NCBI GenBank assembly: GCA_947498155.1
Contig: CANMJD010000006.1
Coordinates: forward strand, 123,952 to 187,951
Reading direction: 5' to 3'
DNA: 64,000 bases
Source: an uncultured Pseudoruegeria sp.
Lineage (GTDB): Bacteria > Pseudomonadota > Alphaproteobacteria > Rhodobacterales > Rhodobacteraceae
In this document: positions 48,545 to 58,413 of the stretch, in pieces
Numbering within the stretch: position 1 is the first letter of the stretch
Layout: every line of letters begins with the position of its first letter
The notes under the pieces: generated by a model
Told to the model about the DNA's origin: nothing
What the model saw: only the letters and a program-made list of their open reading frames with translations
Databases searched by the model: none
Made by a program: the position numbers and the translations under genes

Positions 48545-49186
48545 CTATGCGCGTCTCAGAGCCAAAGAAGCGGCCTCGGCTAATATCAGCCCCCCTGCCC
48601 CACCGATGAAACAGGCGGCAAACCGGTTTAGCCGTTGCAGAGTTTTGGGCTGCGTCATCATGTGGCGCGCCTTGCTGGCCAAGAGCAGATAGGGCAGTAA
48701 CGCGCAGAAAATCACTAAAATCGTCAACACTGACAGCACCGCCCATTGGGTGACATCCACGGCATTCAAATCCAGGACCGTTGGTAAAAGGGCGAGATAA
48801 AAAACAATGGTTTTCGGGTTGCCGAGCGTCACGAAATAACCCGCAAGGAAGGAACCGCCATCTGTGCGAGTGGTTTGTTTTTGGACTTTGGTCAAGCCAG
48901 CCTCTCTTGTCCAAAACACCCAAGCCAAATAGAGCAAATACGCTGCCCCCAAAAACTTGATCAGCAGAAACGCGTTTGCGAAAGTATTCGCGACAGCAGC
49001 CAAGCCTACAGCAGCCACCGTCAGATAGGTGACATCCCCCAGCGCGATACCGGAAAGAAACATCAAAGAGGCGCGCTTGTTGCCCCCCAGCGCTTGCCCT
49101 ACAAGGGCAGCAATACCGGGGCCGGGGATCACCGCAGCGATCCCGAGGGCAACGATATAGGCCAAATACGGAGCAATCGTTTCCAA
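48545..49186 (-). CDS. LysE/RhtB family amino-acid exporter (TTG start)
   Basis: A 213-residue membrane protein with about five or six helices. It has the family entry PGPGIAALVGQALGGNKR and LSGIALGDVTYLTVAAVGL, then the conserved NPKTIVFYLALLPTVL. Substrates in the family are amino acids or homoserine lactones. The likely start is TTG at 49186, seven bases after AGGAG. There is no in-frame ATG nearby. Confidence 0.88.
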   Translation of the reverse strand: METIAPYLAYIVALGIAAVIPGPGIAALVGQALGGNKRASLMFLSGIALGDVTYLTVAAVGLAAVANTFANAFLLIKFLGAAYLLYLAWVFWTREAGLTKVQKQTTRTDGGSFLAGYFVTLGNPKTIVFYLALLPTVLDLNAVDVTQWAVLSVLTILVIFCALLPYLLLASKARHMMTQPKTLQRLNRFAACFIGGAGGLILAEAASLALRRA

Positions 49187-49223
49187 ACCCGTCTCCTAAT
49201 TCATTCGATACGAGAGGGCCTTT

Positions 49224-49439
49224 TCAGGCATTGAGATAGCCAAAGCCGAGCGACAAGAATGCCCCGACATGGACAACCATGATTGCGCGGTCTTTCCACA
49301 TCACACCGACCAGAAACCACAAAATAATTCCTGCAAAAAAGAAGAACACGTTCCACGGAACAATGTTTAGTCCGGTGAGACCATAGCCCACCAGTTGAAT
49401 GGCCGTAGCCAGCCACTTTACAAGATCAACAGTCTTCAT
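49224..49439 (-). CDS. Small two-helix membrane protein
   Basis: A 71-residue protein: an N-terminal amphipathic part (MKTVDLVKWLATAIQLVGYG), then WNVFFFFAGIILWFLVGVMW and HVGAFLSLGFGYLNA. I believe similar proteins are common in Rhodobacterales (possibly DUF6552), but no function is known. It starts right after the rplP terminator and precedes lysE. Confidence 0.72.
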   Translation of the reverse strand: MKTVDLVKWLATAIQLVGYGLTGLNIVPWNVFFFFAGIILWFLVGVMWKDRAIMVVHVGAFLSLGFGYLNA

Positions 49440-49474
49440 GGAAACTTCCTCAATAAGGGTGCGCTAATTACAAA

Positions 49475-49503
49475 AAGCCCCTGCCAATCACTTGGCAAGG
49501 GCT
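49475..49503 (-). terminator. Terminator after rplP
   Basis: On the minus strand AAGCCCTTGCCA pairs with TGGCAGGGGCTT, followed by TTTTG. The plus strand also reads into a T-rich run. It ends the rplB-to-rplP unit where the S10 cluster is broken. Confidence 0.88.
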
Positions 49504-49590
49504 TATTTTTCTTCTGGTCCACATCCGCGACTTACTGAAATAAATCACTGTCGTGTGTAGCGTCGAACCGCTGTCGCGGTTCGCAACGAT

Positions 49591-50004
49591 TTACCAGTCT
49601 TCGCGAACGATCGTGCGGGTTTTCACCGGCAGTTTCATCGCGGCAAGACGCAGAGCTTCACGCGCAACATCTTCGTTAACGCCGTCGATTTCGAACATAA
49701 CGCGGCCAGGTTTGACCTTGCATGCCCAAAAATCAACAGAGCCTTTACCTTTACCCATCCGGACTTCAACCGGCTTGGAGGTAACAGGAGTGTCTGGGAA
49801 AATACGGATCCAGACACGACCCTGACGTTTCATGTGACGTGTCATTGCACGACGGGCAGCTTCGATCTGGCGTGCAGTCACACGCTCAGGGGTCGTCGCT
49901 TTCAGACCAAACGTCCCAAAGTTCAGGTCAGACCCGCCCTTTGCTTCGCCTTTGATCCGGCCTTTGTGCATCTTGCGGAATTTTGTGCGCTTTGGTTGCA
50001 GCAT
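49591..50004 (-). CDS. rplP: 50S ribosomal protein L16
   Basis: A 137-residue protein ([40 protein letters not shown]), a standard L16. It is normally followed by rpmC, which here is 5.2 kb away. Confidence 0.98.
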   Translation of the reverse strand: MLQPKRTKFRKMHKGRIKGEAKGGSDLNFGTFGLKATTPERVTARQIEAARRAMTRHMKRQGRVWIRIFPDTPVTSKPVEVRMGKGKGSVDFWACKVKPGRVMFEIDGVNEDVAREALRLAAMKLPVKTRTIVREDW

Positions 50005-50017
50005 CTTTCAGTTCTCC

Positions 50018-50725
50018 TTAGCGACGGCCGCCAGCACCACGAGGTGCAGGGCCTTCTTGGAGCTCTTGTTGCTTACGCTCACGTGCGGAGGGATCATGCT
50101 CCATGATCTCGCCTTTGAAGATCCAGACCTTGATCCCGATGATACCATAGGGGGTCATAGCTTCGGCGTGAGAGTAATCGATGTCAGCCCGCAGGGTGTG
50201 CAAAGGCACGCGGCCTTCACGATACCATTCGGTCCGTGCGATTTCAGCGCCACCCAGACGTCCAGCGACGTTAACACGGATACCAAGGGCACCCATACGC
50301 ATGGCGTTCTGAACAGAGCGTTTCATCGCGCGACGGAAGGAAACACGGCGTTCCAGCTGCTGAGCGATATTCTCGGCAACCAATGCTGCGTCCAGTTCCG
50401 GCTTGCGGACTTCGACGATGTTAAGGTGCAATTCGCTGTCAGTCAGGTTGGCAAGCTTGCGACGCAGACCTTCGATGTCTGCCCCTTTTTTACCAATGAT
50501 GACGCCAGGACGTGCAGTGTGAACGGTCACGCGGCACTTTTTGTGCGGACGCTCGATGATCACACGGCTGATGCCGGCTTGTTTGCACTCAGTTTTGATG
50601 AACTCACGGATCTTCAGATCTTCCAGAAGAAGATCGCCGTAGTCCTTGGTGTCGGCGTACCAACGGCTGTCCCAGGTGCGGTTCACCTGAAGACGCATAC
50701 CAACGGGATTTACCTTATGACCCAT
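50018..50725 (-). CDS. rpsC: 30S ribosomal protein S3
   Basis: A 235-residue protein with the KH motif [19 protein letters not shown]. Its ATG overlaps the rplV stop by one base. Confidence 0.98.
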   Translation of the reverse strand: MGHKVNPVGMRLQVNRTWDSRWYADTKDYGDLLLEDLKIREFIKTECKQAGISRVIIERPHKKCRVTVHTARPGVIIGKKGADIEGLRRKLANLTDSELHLNIVEVRKPELDAALVAENIAQQLERRVSFRRAMKRSVQNAMRMGALGIRVNVAGRLGGAEIARTEWYREGRVPLHTLRADIDYSHAEAMTPYGIIGIKVWIFKGEIMEHDPSARERKQQELQEGPAPRGAGGRR

Positions 50726-51105
50726 TACGCTTGCTCCTCAATTTGGCGAACCTTGATGGTCAGCTCGGAAAACGGTTTGATGATTTTGCCAAACCGGCCA
50801 CGAGCGCGCGGGCGACCGCGTTTCATGGTCAGGTTCTTGCCAACGTATGCTTCTACGATGACCAGCTCATCAACATCCAGGTTGTGGTTGTTTTCTGCGT
50901 TGGCAATGGCGGACTGAAGGCATTTCTTCACGTCTGCTGCGATACGCTTGTTAGAGAAAGTCAGGTCCGTCAGGGCCTTGTCGACTTTCTTGCCGCGGAT
51001 CATTTGCGCAACCAGATTCAGTTTCTGCGGGGACGTACGGAGCATGCGCAGTTTTGCCATTGCTTCGTTGTCGGCCACGCGGCGAGGATTTTTCTCTTTA
51101 CCCAT
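50725..51105 (-). CDS. rplV: 50S ribosomal protein L22
   Basis: A 126-residue protein ([40 protein letters not shown]), including the beta-hairpin that lines the exit tunnel. Confidence 0.98.
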   Translation of the reverse strand: MGKEKNPRRVADNEAMAKLRMLRTSPQKLNLVAQMIRGKKVDKALTDLTFSNKRIAADVKKCLQSAIANAENNHNLDVDELVIVEAYVGKNLTMKRGRPRARGRFGKIIKPFSELTIKVRQIEEQA

Positions 51106-51110
51106 GGCTC

Positions 51111-51389
51111 TTACTTCCGCTTCGCTTTTTTGTCAGCGGCGTGACCGTAATAGGTACGAGTTGGCGAATACTCACCGAACTTCTGACCGATCATGTCTTC
51201 CGAGACGTTGACTGGGATGTGTTTCTTGCCGTTGTAGACGCCGAACGTCAGGCCAACAAACTGAGGCAGGATCGTGGAACGACGCGACCAGATTTTGATG
51301 ACTTCGTTACGACCGCCTTCGCGGGACTTTTCAGCCTTCTTGAGGACATAAGAGTCGACAAAAGGCCCTTTCCATACAGAACGCGACAT
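51111..51389 (-). CDS. rpsS: 30S ribosomal protein S19
   Basis: A 92-residue protein ([39 protein letters not shown]), a standard S19. Confidence 0.98.
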   Translation of the reverse strand: MSRSVWKGPFVDSYVLKKAEKSREGGRNEVIKIWSRRSTILPQFVGLTFGVYNGKKHIPVNVSEDMIGQKFGEYSPTRTYYGHAADKKAKRK

Positions 51390-51391
51390 AA

Positions 51392-52234
51392 TTACCGGCC
51401 CTTTTTCTTAGCGTGACGCGAGCGGATAATAAGCTTCTGCGACGCCTTGTTTTTGTTGCGGGTACGCGCACCTTTGGTTGGCTTGCCCCAAGGCGTAACA
51501 GGGTGACGACCACCGGATGTACGCCCTTCACCACCACCATGTGGGTGATCGATCGGGTTCATAACCACACCACGCACAGAAGGACGGATGCCTTTGTGAC
51601 GGTTGCGGCCAGCTTTACCAAGGTTTTGGTTGGAGTTGTCTGGGTTAGACACGGCACCAACGGTGGCCATGCATTCCTGACGCACCAAGCGCAGTTCACC
51701 CGAGGACAGGCGGATCTGAGCGTAACCACCGTCACGACCAACGAACTGAGCATATGTACCAGCTGCACGGGCGATCTGGCCGCCTTTGCCTGGTTTCAGC
51801 TCGATGTTGTGAACGATAGTACCGATCGGCATACCGGAGAACGGCATTGCGTTGCCCGGTTTGATGTCGGCTTTTTTCGAAGCAACAACCTTGTCACCAA
51901 CAGCCAAACGCTGAGGCGCAATGATGTAAGCTTGTTCGCCATCTTCGTACTTTACAAGCGCGATGAATGCAGTCCGGTTCGGGTCATATTCGATCCGCTC
52001 TACGGTGGCTGCAACGTCAAACTTGTTCCGTTTGAAGTCAATAATACGATAGAGACGTTTCGCGCCCCCACCGATACGACGCATTGTGATCCGTCCGGTG
52101 TTGTTCCGTCCGCCATTCTTGGTCAAACCCTCTGTAAGGGACTTGACCGGGCGGCCTTTCCAAAGCTCCGAACGGTCGATCAGTACCAGCCCACGCTGGC
52201 CTGGCGTCGTCGGTTTGTACGACTTAAGTGCCAT
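51392..52234 (-). CDS. rplB: 50S ribosomal protein L2
   Basis: A 280-residue protein with [20 protein letters not shown] and the basic tail [18 protein letters not shown]. It is the first gene of its unit here, because rplW lies 3 kb upstream. Confidence 0.98.
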   Translation of the reverse strand: MALKSYKPTTPGQRGLVLIDRSELWKGRPVKSLTEGLTKNGGRNNTGRITMRRIGGGAKRLYRIIDFKRNKFDVAATVERIEYDPNRTAFIALVKYEDGEQAYIIAPQRLAVGDKVVASKKADIKPGNAMPFSGMPIGTIVHNIELKPGKGGQIARAAGTYAQFVGRDGGYAQIRLSSGELRLVRQECMATVGAVSNPDNSNQNLGKAGRNRHKGIRPSVRGVVMNPIDHPHGGGEGRTSGGRHPVTPWGKPTKGARTRNKNKASQKLIIRSRHAKKKGR

Positions 52235-52549
52235 GCTTTCTGTCTTCCGTTTGCTATGCGGGGTTTAACCCGCAGGTATAGGCCCCCGAAGGTGCCCGAT
52301 GGTGTGGTTTGACAGGGTGACCTGCCCGACCGTGAAATCTGCTGAATCAGCAAAAAGCCACAGCCCCGGACGAATCCGAGGCTGCGGGATGGATGGCGTT
52401 TAGCAGAGGGGTTCTGGGGTGGCAAGGGTGCAATCGCCGCAAATTCCTTTACCGCTGGAATAGCGGAATAAAACCGCGAACATTGGCGTTTCTGCTCCAC
52501 ATGCCCCTATTTCACCAACGGGCATTTCGCCCCTGGACGGTGGTTTTGC
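52235..52549. other. Spacer before rplB (presumed promoter region)
   Basis: No gene is evident in 315 bases. It holds the terminator at 52352-52384, and the rest presumably carries a promoter for rplB, since that terminator cuts it off from the upstream genes. I could not pick a convincing -35/-10 pair. Confidence 0.4.
52352..52384 (-). terminator. Terminator before rplB
   Basis: On the minus strand CAGCCTCGGA pairs with TCCGGGGCTG (one mismatch), followed after TGG by CTTTTTG. It would end the transcript of the homocysteine methyltransferase gene. Confidence 0.7.
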
Positions 52550-53479
52550 CTAACCGAGATGCCGCGCGATTTCTGCAAGATGCCGCATGTCGGTACCACA
52601 GCACCCCCCGAACACCGAAAGATGCGGATAGGTCGCCCGCAGCGCCGCCAATTGCAGCCCTAACTCTTGCGGGTTGCCAGCGTCCAGCTCTTTAGCATTA
52701 TCAAGCTCTGCATGGCTACAGCGCGAGGCATTGGCAACGATACCATTAAGCCTTTGCATCCACGGGGCGTCTTGCAGCGCCAGCTTAATGTGAGCGGGAT
52801 GGGCGCAGTTGACCAAATAGTAGCGTGCATAGGCATCTGTCGCACGATCCACGGCCTCTATGGCGGCGGCAAGGCTCCCACCGCTTGGCAGATGCCCGTC
52901 AACCTCTAGGGTAAAGGATATGATCACCGGCAGATCATACTGCCGCGCCGCCCTGATGATGCCGATCGCTTCGACGGGATCAGCAATGGTATAGCCGCTC
53001 ACAACATCCATCGGCGTTTGCGCCAGCACGGCCATTTGGGCGCTGTGATAGGTCTGCGCCGCCTCTGCAGTCATCTGTTCAGTAGGTGCATAGGCATCAG
53101 CGCGCGGCCCGATGTTGGCACTCAGGATCACGTCAGTATCAGGATGCTGCGCCCGCACTTCGGCCATCAAATCTATGGCTTGCCGGTTCCGTGTCGCAAG
53201 AGTCTGCGCATCATAGCCAAGGGCTGCCCCGCGATCCCGGTTGGCTACCCATGTCGCGCTCTCCAGAATGGCGCCAAGCCCCCTATCTCGGGCGAGCACA
53301 ATCAGATCGGTGTAATAGCCGCGCAGCAATTCCCGCCCTTCTGCCGTTTCCAGCAAAGGAAACGCGGCAAAGCCCGGTAGGTCGATGCCCTTGGTAAATA
53401 ACAGATCGGTCTCAATCCCCGCATAGGTCAGAAACAGGTGTTGGTCAGTGAAAGGAAAACCGGCGTCTTGGCGAGACAT
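52550..53479 (-). CDS. Homocysteine S-methyltransferase family protein
   Basis: A 309-residue protein of the MmuM/BhmT type. The zinc cysteines are in VNCAHPAHIK and FGGCCGTDMRH. The TIM-barrel pattern shows LESATWVANRDRGAALGY and ILSANIGPRADAYAP. It may use S-methylmethionine or betaine; the sequence does not settle which. It lies in the insert between rplW and rplB. Confidence 0.88.
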   Translation of the reverse strand: MSRQDAGFPFTDQHLFLTYAGIETDLLFTKGIDLPGFAAFPLLETAEGRELLRGYYTDLIVLARDRGLGAILESATWVANRDRGAALGYDAQTLATRNRQAIDLMAEVRAQHPDTDVILSANIGPRADAYAPTEQMTAEAAQTYHSAQMAVLAQTPMDVVSGYTIADPVEAIGIIRAARQYDLPVIISFTLEVDGHLPSGGSLAAAIEAVDRATDAYARYYLVNCAHPAHIKLALQDAPWMQRLNGIVANASRCSHAELDNAKELDAGNPQELGLQLAALRATYPHLSVFGGCCGTDMRHLAEIARHLG

Positions 53480-53564
53480 CGCGTCTGCTCCTTGGATCAG
53501 TGCATCACAAGATACCTTTAGAGACTAGCGCGAAGCTCCCCGCTTTGAAAAGGACGCCGAAAGA

Positions 53565-54182
53565 TCAGCCCTTGCCCCGCGTCTGATGGGGATCAATCGC
53601 ATGGCGTTGCAGCATATTAAACTGCGCCATGATGAACACGGCCAGCGCGATAGGAAAACCGAAGGTTTCGATAATGACCCATGCCTCTGTCGACATGGTC
53701 CGCCAGACGATTTCATTCGCCACGGCAAGGACAGCAAAAATCGCGCAAATGCGGCGCGTGAAGATCATCCAGCCTTCCTGCTGCATCGGCACCATGTCCT
53801 CCATCACAAAGGCTAGATAGGACTGGCCTCGCAAAAGACCGATGCCCAGCAGCCCCGAGATCAACCCATAGGCCAGCGTTGTTTTCATTTTGAAAAACCG
53901 CTCGTCGTTAAACCACGCCGTCAGCCCGCCAAAGAGGATCACCAGTACCGCCGTCACGATCTGCATCCGGCTCAGCTTGCCCGTAAGAACCCGCAACAGT
54001 GCCATGGCCACCAGCAAGACTGGCACAAAAACCACCGCCGCCATGATAAACCCAGAATACTCCCGCCCCAACACTTCAAAGCTCTGATCTTTCCAGCGCA
54101 TGTAAAGCACAAAGAAGACCAGCGTAGGGCCGAACTCCAAAAGGAATTTCAGTATTGGGTTTGGATTTTTGTCGGTGAGCAT
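53565..54182 (-). CDS. yciB: Inner membrane-spanning protein YciB (IspZ/septation protein A family)
   Basis: A 205-residue protein with five or so membrane helices. It has the family core ILKFLLEFGPTLVFFVLYMR and DERFFKMKTTLAYGLISGLL, then ANEIVWRTMSTEAWVIIETF. Relatives affect cell envelope synthesis and septation. It lies between the DUF1415 gene and the methyltransferase in the ribosomal insert. Confidence 0.92.
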   Translation of the reverse strand: MLTDKNPNPILKFLLEFGPTLVFFVLYMRWKDQSFEVLGREYSGFIMAAVVFVPVLLVAMALLRVLTGKLSRMQIVTAVLVILFGGLTAWFNDERFFKMKTTLAYGLISGLLGIGLLRGQSYLAFVMEDMVPMQQEGWMIFTRRICAIFAVLAVANEIVWRTMSTEAWVIIETFGFPIALAVFIMAQFNMLQRHAIDPHQTRGKG

Positions 54183-54433
54183 AGCGATCCTGTGCGGAGT
54201 AATCGGTCGTCCCGTTGCTCTATCACCCTGACGTTAGCAGGCAAAGTCCTAAGCGCAAAAGCTGTAGAATTCGGCGAGGTCAAAAGGCTGCGATGCGGAG
54301 TTTTCTGCCGCTCACCACAAAGTTGGGCCATAACAATGCCACAAGCCGGATGTGCCAAACTCTCGCTTAGCTTAACCACCTTTGGACCCAAAATCCTGAC
54401 AAGGGACGCAGTTACAAGACAATGCAAACAGTT

Positions 54434-55018
54434 CTATTTACCCCAAGGGCAGAGTGTTTCGACCTGTTGGCGGCCAAGTTTATTCAATGTGTTAATGTTA
54501 TCTATATAAATCTTAGCGGGGTCCAAAACGTGAGCGAGGGCTTTAGTCATCTGATCCTGACGCAGAAGATGGATGGTTGGATAAGGTGAGCGATTGGTAA
54601 AGTGGCTAAGATCGTCTGCTGCCACACCCTCAAACTGATATTGAGGGTGAAATGATGCTAATTGCACATGCTCCGTCAGCTCTGCTTTCTCCAATAGCTG
54701 CTGAAACCAATCGAGTAAGGCGAGGTAATCATCGAACTCTTCCAGTCCTTGGGTAAACATGAGCAAGCTAGTGGCAACGTCATTTTCGTTCGTCCCAAGC
54801 AGGCGCTGTAATTCAATCAGATAGAACTGCTTCAGGTTTGCATCGGTGGTGGCATCACAAATGGCATAATAGACTTGGTTGCGGTCTATGACGACAGAAG
54901 AAAAAGGGCATAGATTTAATCCTACTACCATTTGGTCAAGCCATCGGCGTGTGTTTTTAACCACCTCTTGGTGAGCTGTTGATAGCGTCTTAAGGTCAAA
55001 CTTATTGATGCGATACAT
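54434..55018 (-). CDS. DUF1415 family protein, probably transferred
   Basis: A 194-residue protein from the ATG at 55018 (MYRINKFDLKTL). It has the DUF1415 pattern: TRRWLDQMVVGLNLCPFSSV, then LLMFTQGLEEFDDYLALLDW, ASFHPQYQFEG and THRSPYPTIHLLR-like NRSPYPTIHLLRQDQM. The family is best known from gammaproteobacteria. Base composition is lower in GC than the neighbouring genes (27 G or C in the 60 bases from 54961). The function is unknown. Confidence 0.82.
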   Translation of the reverse strand: MYRINKFDLKTLSTAHQEVVKNTRRWLDQMVVGLNLCPFSSVVIDRNQVYYAICDATTDANLKQFYLIELQRLLGTNENDVATSLLMFTQGLEEFDDYLALLDWFQQLLEKAELTEHVQLASFHPQYQFEGVAADDLSHFTNRSPYPTIHLLRQDQMTKALAHVLDPAKIYIDNINTLNKLGRQQVETLCPWGK

Positions 55019-55205
55019 CCTTACTTTTCTGACCAACTTAAAGCATGTTCTGCCCGCAGTTCCAATTTGTTTGTAGATGCCAAACCCATCGACACGGTGC
55101 AGTCTCAACCGCCTATAGTGACAGACCATCCTTTGCCATTGGCAAGCGGCTCAAATCGGACCACGACAACTCCGCCTATTGTGTAAGCCATCGCCTACCA
55201 CAGAA

Positions 55206-55233
55206 AAAGCCCCCCGCAGGTGCGAGGGGCTTT
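55206..55233 (-). terminator. Terminator after rplW
   Basis: On the minus strand AAAGCCCCTCGCA pairs with TGCGGGGGGCTTT, followed by TTCTG. It lies 40 bases after the rplW stop and ends the rpsJ-to-rplW unit. Confidence 0.88.
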
Positions 55234-55273
55234 CTATTATTTTAAACCGAAGGGCAGGAAACCCGCCACCCAA

Positions 55274-55570
55274 TCAAAGTCCGGTGGAGACGTCGATTGT
55301 GTTGCCCTCTTCGAGGGTCACATAGGCTTTTTTCACGTCTTTACGCTTGCCCAACTGGCCGCGGAAACGCTTCACTTTACCTTTAGTGATGGTTGTATTC
55401 ACAGCCTTCACTTTCACACCAAAGAGGCTTTCAACGGCTTCTTTGATCTGTGGTTTGTTTGCGTCGATTGCGACTTCGAAGACAACGGCACCGTTTTCGG
55501 ATGCCATGGTTGCTTTCTCAGTGATGATCGGCTTGCGGACGACGTCGTAATGTTCTGCTTTAGCGCTCAT
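55274..55570 (-). CDS. rplW: 50S ribosomal protein L23
   Basis: A 98-residue protein ([40 protein letters not shown]), a standard L23. Its start overlaps the rplD stop. Confidence 0.98.
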   Translation of the reverse strand: MSAKAEHYDVVRKPIITEKATMASENGAVVFEVAIDANKPQIKEAVESLFGVKVKAVNTTITKGKVKRFRGQLGKRKDVKKAYVTLEEGNTIDVSTGL

Positions 55571-56184
55571 TTCAGACGAGCCTCCAATGCTTCGACACCT
55601 GCTTTTGTGATCACCAGAGTGTCACGCTTCAGGATGTCATAGACGTTGGCACCAATGGTCGGCAGGATATCCAGACCGTCGATGTTTTTCGCAGCGCGGG
55701 CAAAACCTTCGTTTACCGTTGCACCATCGATCACCAGTGCGCGTTTCCAACCCAGCTCTTTGACCTGTTTGGCCAGAGCGGCTGTTTTGCCCTCGGATGT
55801 AGCATCCTCGATCACAACCAGTTCACCAGCTTTCAGCTTGGCGGACAGAGCGTGACGCAGACCCAGCTTGCGGAATTTCTTCGGCAGCTCGTGGCCGTGG
55901 CTACGTGGGGTTGGCCCCTTGTAGATACCACCACCGCGGAAGATCGGTGCATTCCGGTCACCGTGACGTGCGCCGCCGGTACCTTTCTGACGATAGATCT
56001 TCTTGGTCGAGTAGCTGGTTTCAGAGCGGGTTTTTACCTTGTGAGTACCAGCCTGAGCGTTGTTACGCTGCCAGCGGACCACACGGTGCAGGATGTCTGC
56101 GCGTGGCTCAAGACCAAAGAGGGCCTCGTCCAATTCTACAGAACCGGCATTGCCGCCGTCCAGTTTGATTACATCAGCCTTCAT
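55567..56184 (-). CDS. rplD: 50S ribosomal protein L4
   Basis: A 205-residue protein with [24 protein letters not shown] loop ([20 protein letters not shown]), diagnostic of L4. Its start overlaps the rplC stop. Confidence 0.98.
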   Translation of the reverse strand: MKADVIKLDGGNAGSVELDEALFGLEPRADILHRVVRWQRNNAQAGTHKVKTRSETSYSTKKIYRQKGTGGARHGDRNAPIFRGGGIYKGPTPRSHGHELPKKFRKLGLRHALSAKLKAGELVVIEDATSEGKTAALAKQVKELGWKRALVIDGATVNEGFARAAKNIDGLDILPTIGANVYDILKRDTLVITKAGVEALEARLK

Positions 56185-56906
56185 TCTTCTGCTCCTTCAG
56201 CCGGAGCCTCGGCAGGTGCTTCTGCAGCAGCGGCTGTTTTCAGCGCGGCTGGGAAGGGAACACCCTCAGGCAGTTTCTTTTTAACAGCGTCTTTGATCGT
56301 GACCCAGCCACCTTTGGAGCCCGGAACGGCGCCTTTGATCATGATAAGACCACGATCGACGTCGGTCAGAACGACCTCAAGGTTTTGGGTTGTCACGCGG
56401 GCAGCACCCATGTGACCGGCCATTTTCTTACCTTTGAAAACTTTGCCGGGATCTTGACACTGACCGGTCGAACCATGCGAACGGTGAGAGATCGACACAC
56501 CGTGGGATGCACGCAGGCCCCCAAAGTTGTGACGCTTCATAGCACCAGCAAAGCCTTTACCGATCGACGTGCCGGACACGTCAACTTTTTGACCTGCAAT
56601 ATAGTGCTCTGCAGAGATCTCTTCGCCAACAGCGATGAGGTTCTCTTCGGAAACGCGGAATTCCGCGATTTTCCGTTTAGGAGCGACGTTAGCTTTTGCA
56701 AAGTGGCCGCGCATCGCTTGGGATGTGCGTTTTGCTTTAGCCGCGCCAGCACCAAGCTGAACAGCAGTATAGCCATCGCGGTCAGACGTACGCTGATCCA
56801 CAACCTGCAGGCTTTCGAGTTGAAGAACGGTTACAGGAATCTGCTTTCCGTCTTCTTGAAAAAGACGGGTCATGCCGACTTTTTTAGCGATTACACCAGA
56901 GCGCAT
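56181..56906 (-). CDS. rplC: 50S ribosomal protein L3
   Basis: A 241-residue protein ([40 protein letters not shown]). The alanine- and glutamate-rich tail (about the last 18 residues) is longer than in E. coli. Confidence 0.98.
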   Translation of the reverse strand: MRSGVIAKKVGMTRLFQEDGKQIPVTVLQLESLQVVDQRTSDRDGYTAVQLGAGAAKAKRTSQAMRGHFAKANVAPKRKIAEFRVSEENLIAVGEEISAEHYIAGQKVDVSGTSIGKGFAGAMKRHNFGGLRASHGVSISHRSHGSTGQCQDPGKVFKGKKMAGHMGAARVTTQNLEVVLTDVDRGLIMIKGAVPGSKGGWVTIKDAVKKKLPEGVPFPAALKTAAAAEAPAEAPAEGAEE

Positions 56907-56920
56907 CTTCGATACCCTCC

Positions 56921-57229
56921 TTAAACCGAGATCTGGACGTCAACACCAGCCGCAAGGTCGAGCTTCATCAGCGCGTCAACGGTTTGGGGTGTTGGGTCAA
57001 CGATGTCGAGCAGACGCTTGTGCGTACGGATCTCGAACTGATCGCGGGATTTTTTGTCTACGTGGGGGCCACGCAGAACGGTAAACTTTTCGATTTTGTT
57101 CGGAAGCGGGATCGGGCCACGCACTGTCGCGCCTGTGCGCTTAGCGGTGTTGACGATTTCCTGTGTGCTGGCGTCCAGAACACGGAAGTCAAATGCCTTC
57201 AACCGAATACGGATATTTTGGCTTTGCAT
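56921..57229 (-). CDS. rpsJ: 30S ribosomal protein S10
   Basis: A 102-residue protein ([40 protein letters not shown]). It heads the S10 unit; fusA and tuf, often just upstream, are not here. Confidence 0.98.
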   Translation of the reverse strand: MQSQNIRIRLKAFDFRVLDASTQEIVNTAKRTGATVRGPIPLPNKIEKFTVLRGPHVDKKSRDQFEIRTHKRLLDIVDPTPQTVDALMKLDLAAGVDVQISV

Positions 57230-57423
57230 CGCAATGCCTTTCGTCGGTTTATTGAGGTTGAGAGGTCGAGAGCGCCTTATTGCGTCCCCACGTCGAACCT
57301 AATGATCAAGGCTTCAAATCGAATCCCCGATCACTGTTCACAGAGAGTGAACCCGCGCGCAATACAGGGGATAATGCAGGCTGGCAAGAAAGAATTTCAT
57401 CCGAGCGCCTTATATCGCTCGGC

Positions 57424-57870
57424 TCAACCCTCGGCGCTATTCTGAACGCGCAGCATCAACGCCGCCAGGGTTTCTTTCTCTGTTTCGGTCAGCCCTTGCA
57501 AAAGGTCCTGTTCGACCTTGAGAACCTGCGGAACCAATTCTTCGAATACATCCCGCCCCTTCCCGCTCAGCTTTAACACAAAACGACGTCCGTCCTTGGG
57601 GTCCGGTTTTTGGCTCAGGAATTTGCGATCTTTCAATCGCGCAATCGCACGGCTGACGGTGACCTTATCCATGCTGGACCGCACGACAATATCAGTCGCC
57701 GTCAATCCATTTGTAGAACCCAAGACCGCCATGATCCGCCATTCCTGCACAGATAGCCCATAGGCCGTTTTATAAACCTCGGATACTTTCGAACTCACGG
57801 CTTTGTAGAAAACCCGGACTTGATAGGGAAAGAACTGATCAAGTTCAAACGCTGCGTTGGGGTCTTGCAC
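57424..57870 (-). CDS. MarR-family regulator, probable repressor of the homogentisate genes
   Basis: A 148-residue winged-helix protein: LSVQEWRIMAVLGSTNGLTA, VVRSSMDKVTVSRAIARLKD, DPKDGRRFVLKLSGKGRDVF. The start is GTG at 57870 with GGAG eight bases upstream. It is divergent from the homogentisate locus, and palindromes in that promoter (58318-58347) are likely operator sites. Control of hmgA by a MarR protein is inference from position. Confidence 0.85.
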   Translation of the reverse strand: MQDPNAAFELDQFFPYQVRVFYKAVSSKVSEVYKTAYGLSVQEWRIMAVLGSTNGLTATDIVVRSSMDKVTVSRAIARLKDRKFLSQKPDPKDGRRFVLKLSGKGRDVFEELVPQVLKVEQDLLQGLTETEKETLAALMLRVQNSAEG

Positions 57871-58413
57871 GTCGGTGTTCTCCGCATTCGGGTTGATGGT
57901 TCAGCCTTTGTATAGGGCTATAAACCCTCCCAAAAGCCAAAATATGCCCCGAACGGCTGCAATCTGCCCTTTCTTCGCGTCGCGTTTGGAAAGTAGAGCA
58001 TCACCGTTTTCTGCGCGCGGCCGGTTTTCAAAGCCACCCCGACCGTGATGCACATCAGGTTTTGCGCACACCCCCCTGAGCGCGCCATTCATCAATCCCC
58101 GATTTGGTCATGCGGTTTCCTCTTGCCAGATGCTTCGCCACTTTCTTGCCTTCTCGACCGATTGTACCCGCTTAGCCTTGAAAGCTGCGCCAGACCCCGG
58201 CCAGGGGACTGTTTAGTGAAACAGGCCAACGGGCTTACTGCATTCTTCACTGTCCCTGACGACGCTGACATACCTCAATGTCCTTATTTCATGGGATATC
58301 GAGGGTATCTCAAAAACATATTGACACAATATAGTTTCATATGAAACATATTTGAAGGCCCTAGGTTCAAAAAATGAAGCAGTTATGCTCAGCATGGAGA
58401 AAAAATTAAGAAT
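57871..58413. other. Long spacer between marR and the homogentisate locus
   Basis: About 540 bases with no convincing gene. The frames open here on both strands are short and lack ribosome sites. The right end holds the promoter with palindromes; the rest may contain eroded coding sequence, but I could not name any. Confidence 0.4.
58318..58350 (+). promoter_or_regulatory. Promoter with two palindromes, likely MarR operator
   Basis: A -35-like TTGACA (58321-58326) overlaps the palindrome ATATTG-ACA-CAATAT (58318-58332). A perfect 14-base palindrome GTTTCATATGAAAC (58334-58347) fills the space before a -10-like AACATA (58345-58350). Such symmetry between -35 and -10 fits a repressor dimer site. 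The start of transcription is inferred. Confidence 0.6.

Noticed and set aside
48507..48923. Upstream extension of the small frame after lysE
   Set aside because: It overlaps lysE in another frame; only the part after 48506 could be a gene.
57857..58095. Short frames on both strands after marR
   Set aside because: No ribosome sites or recognisable sequence; treated as spacer.
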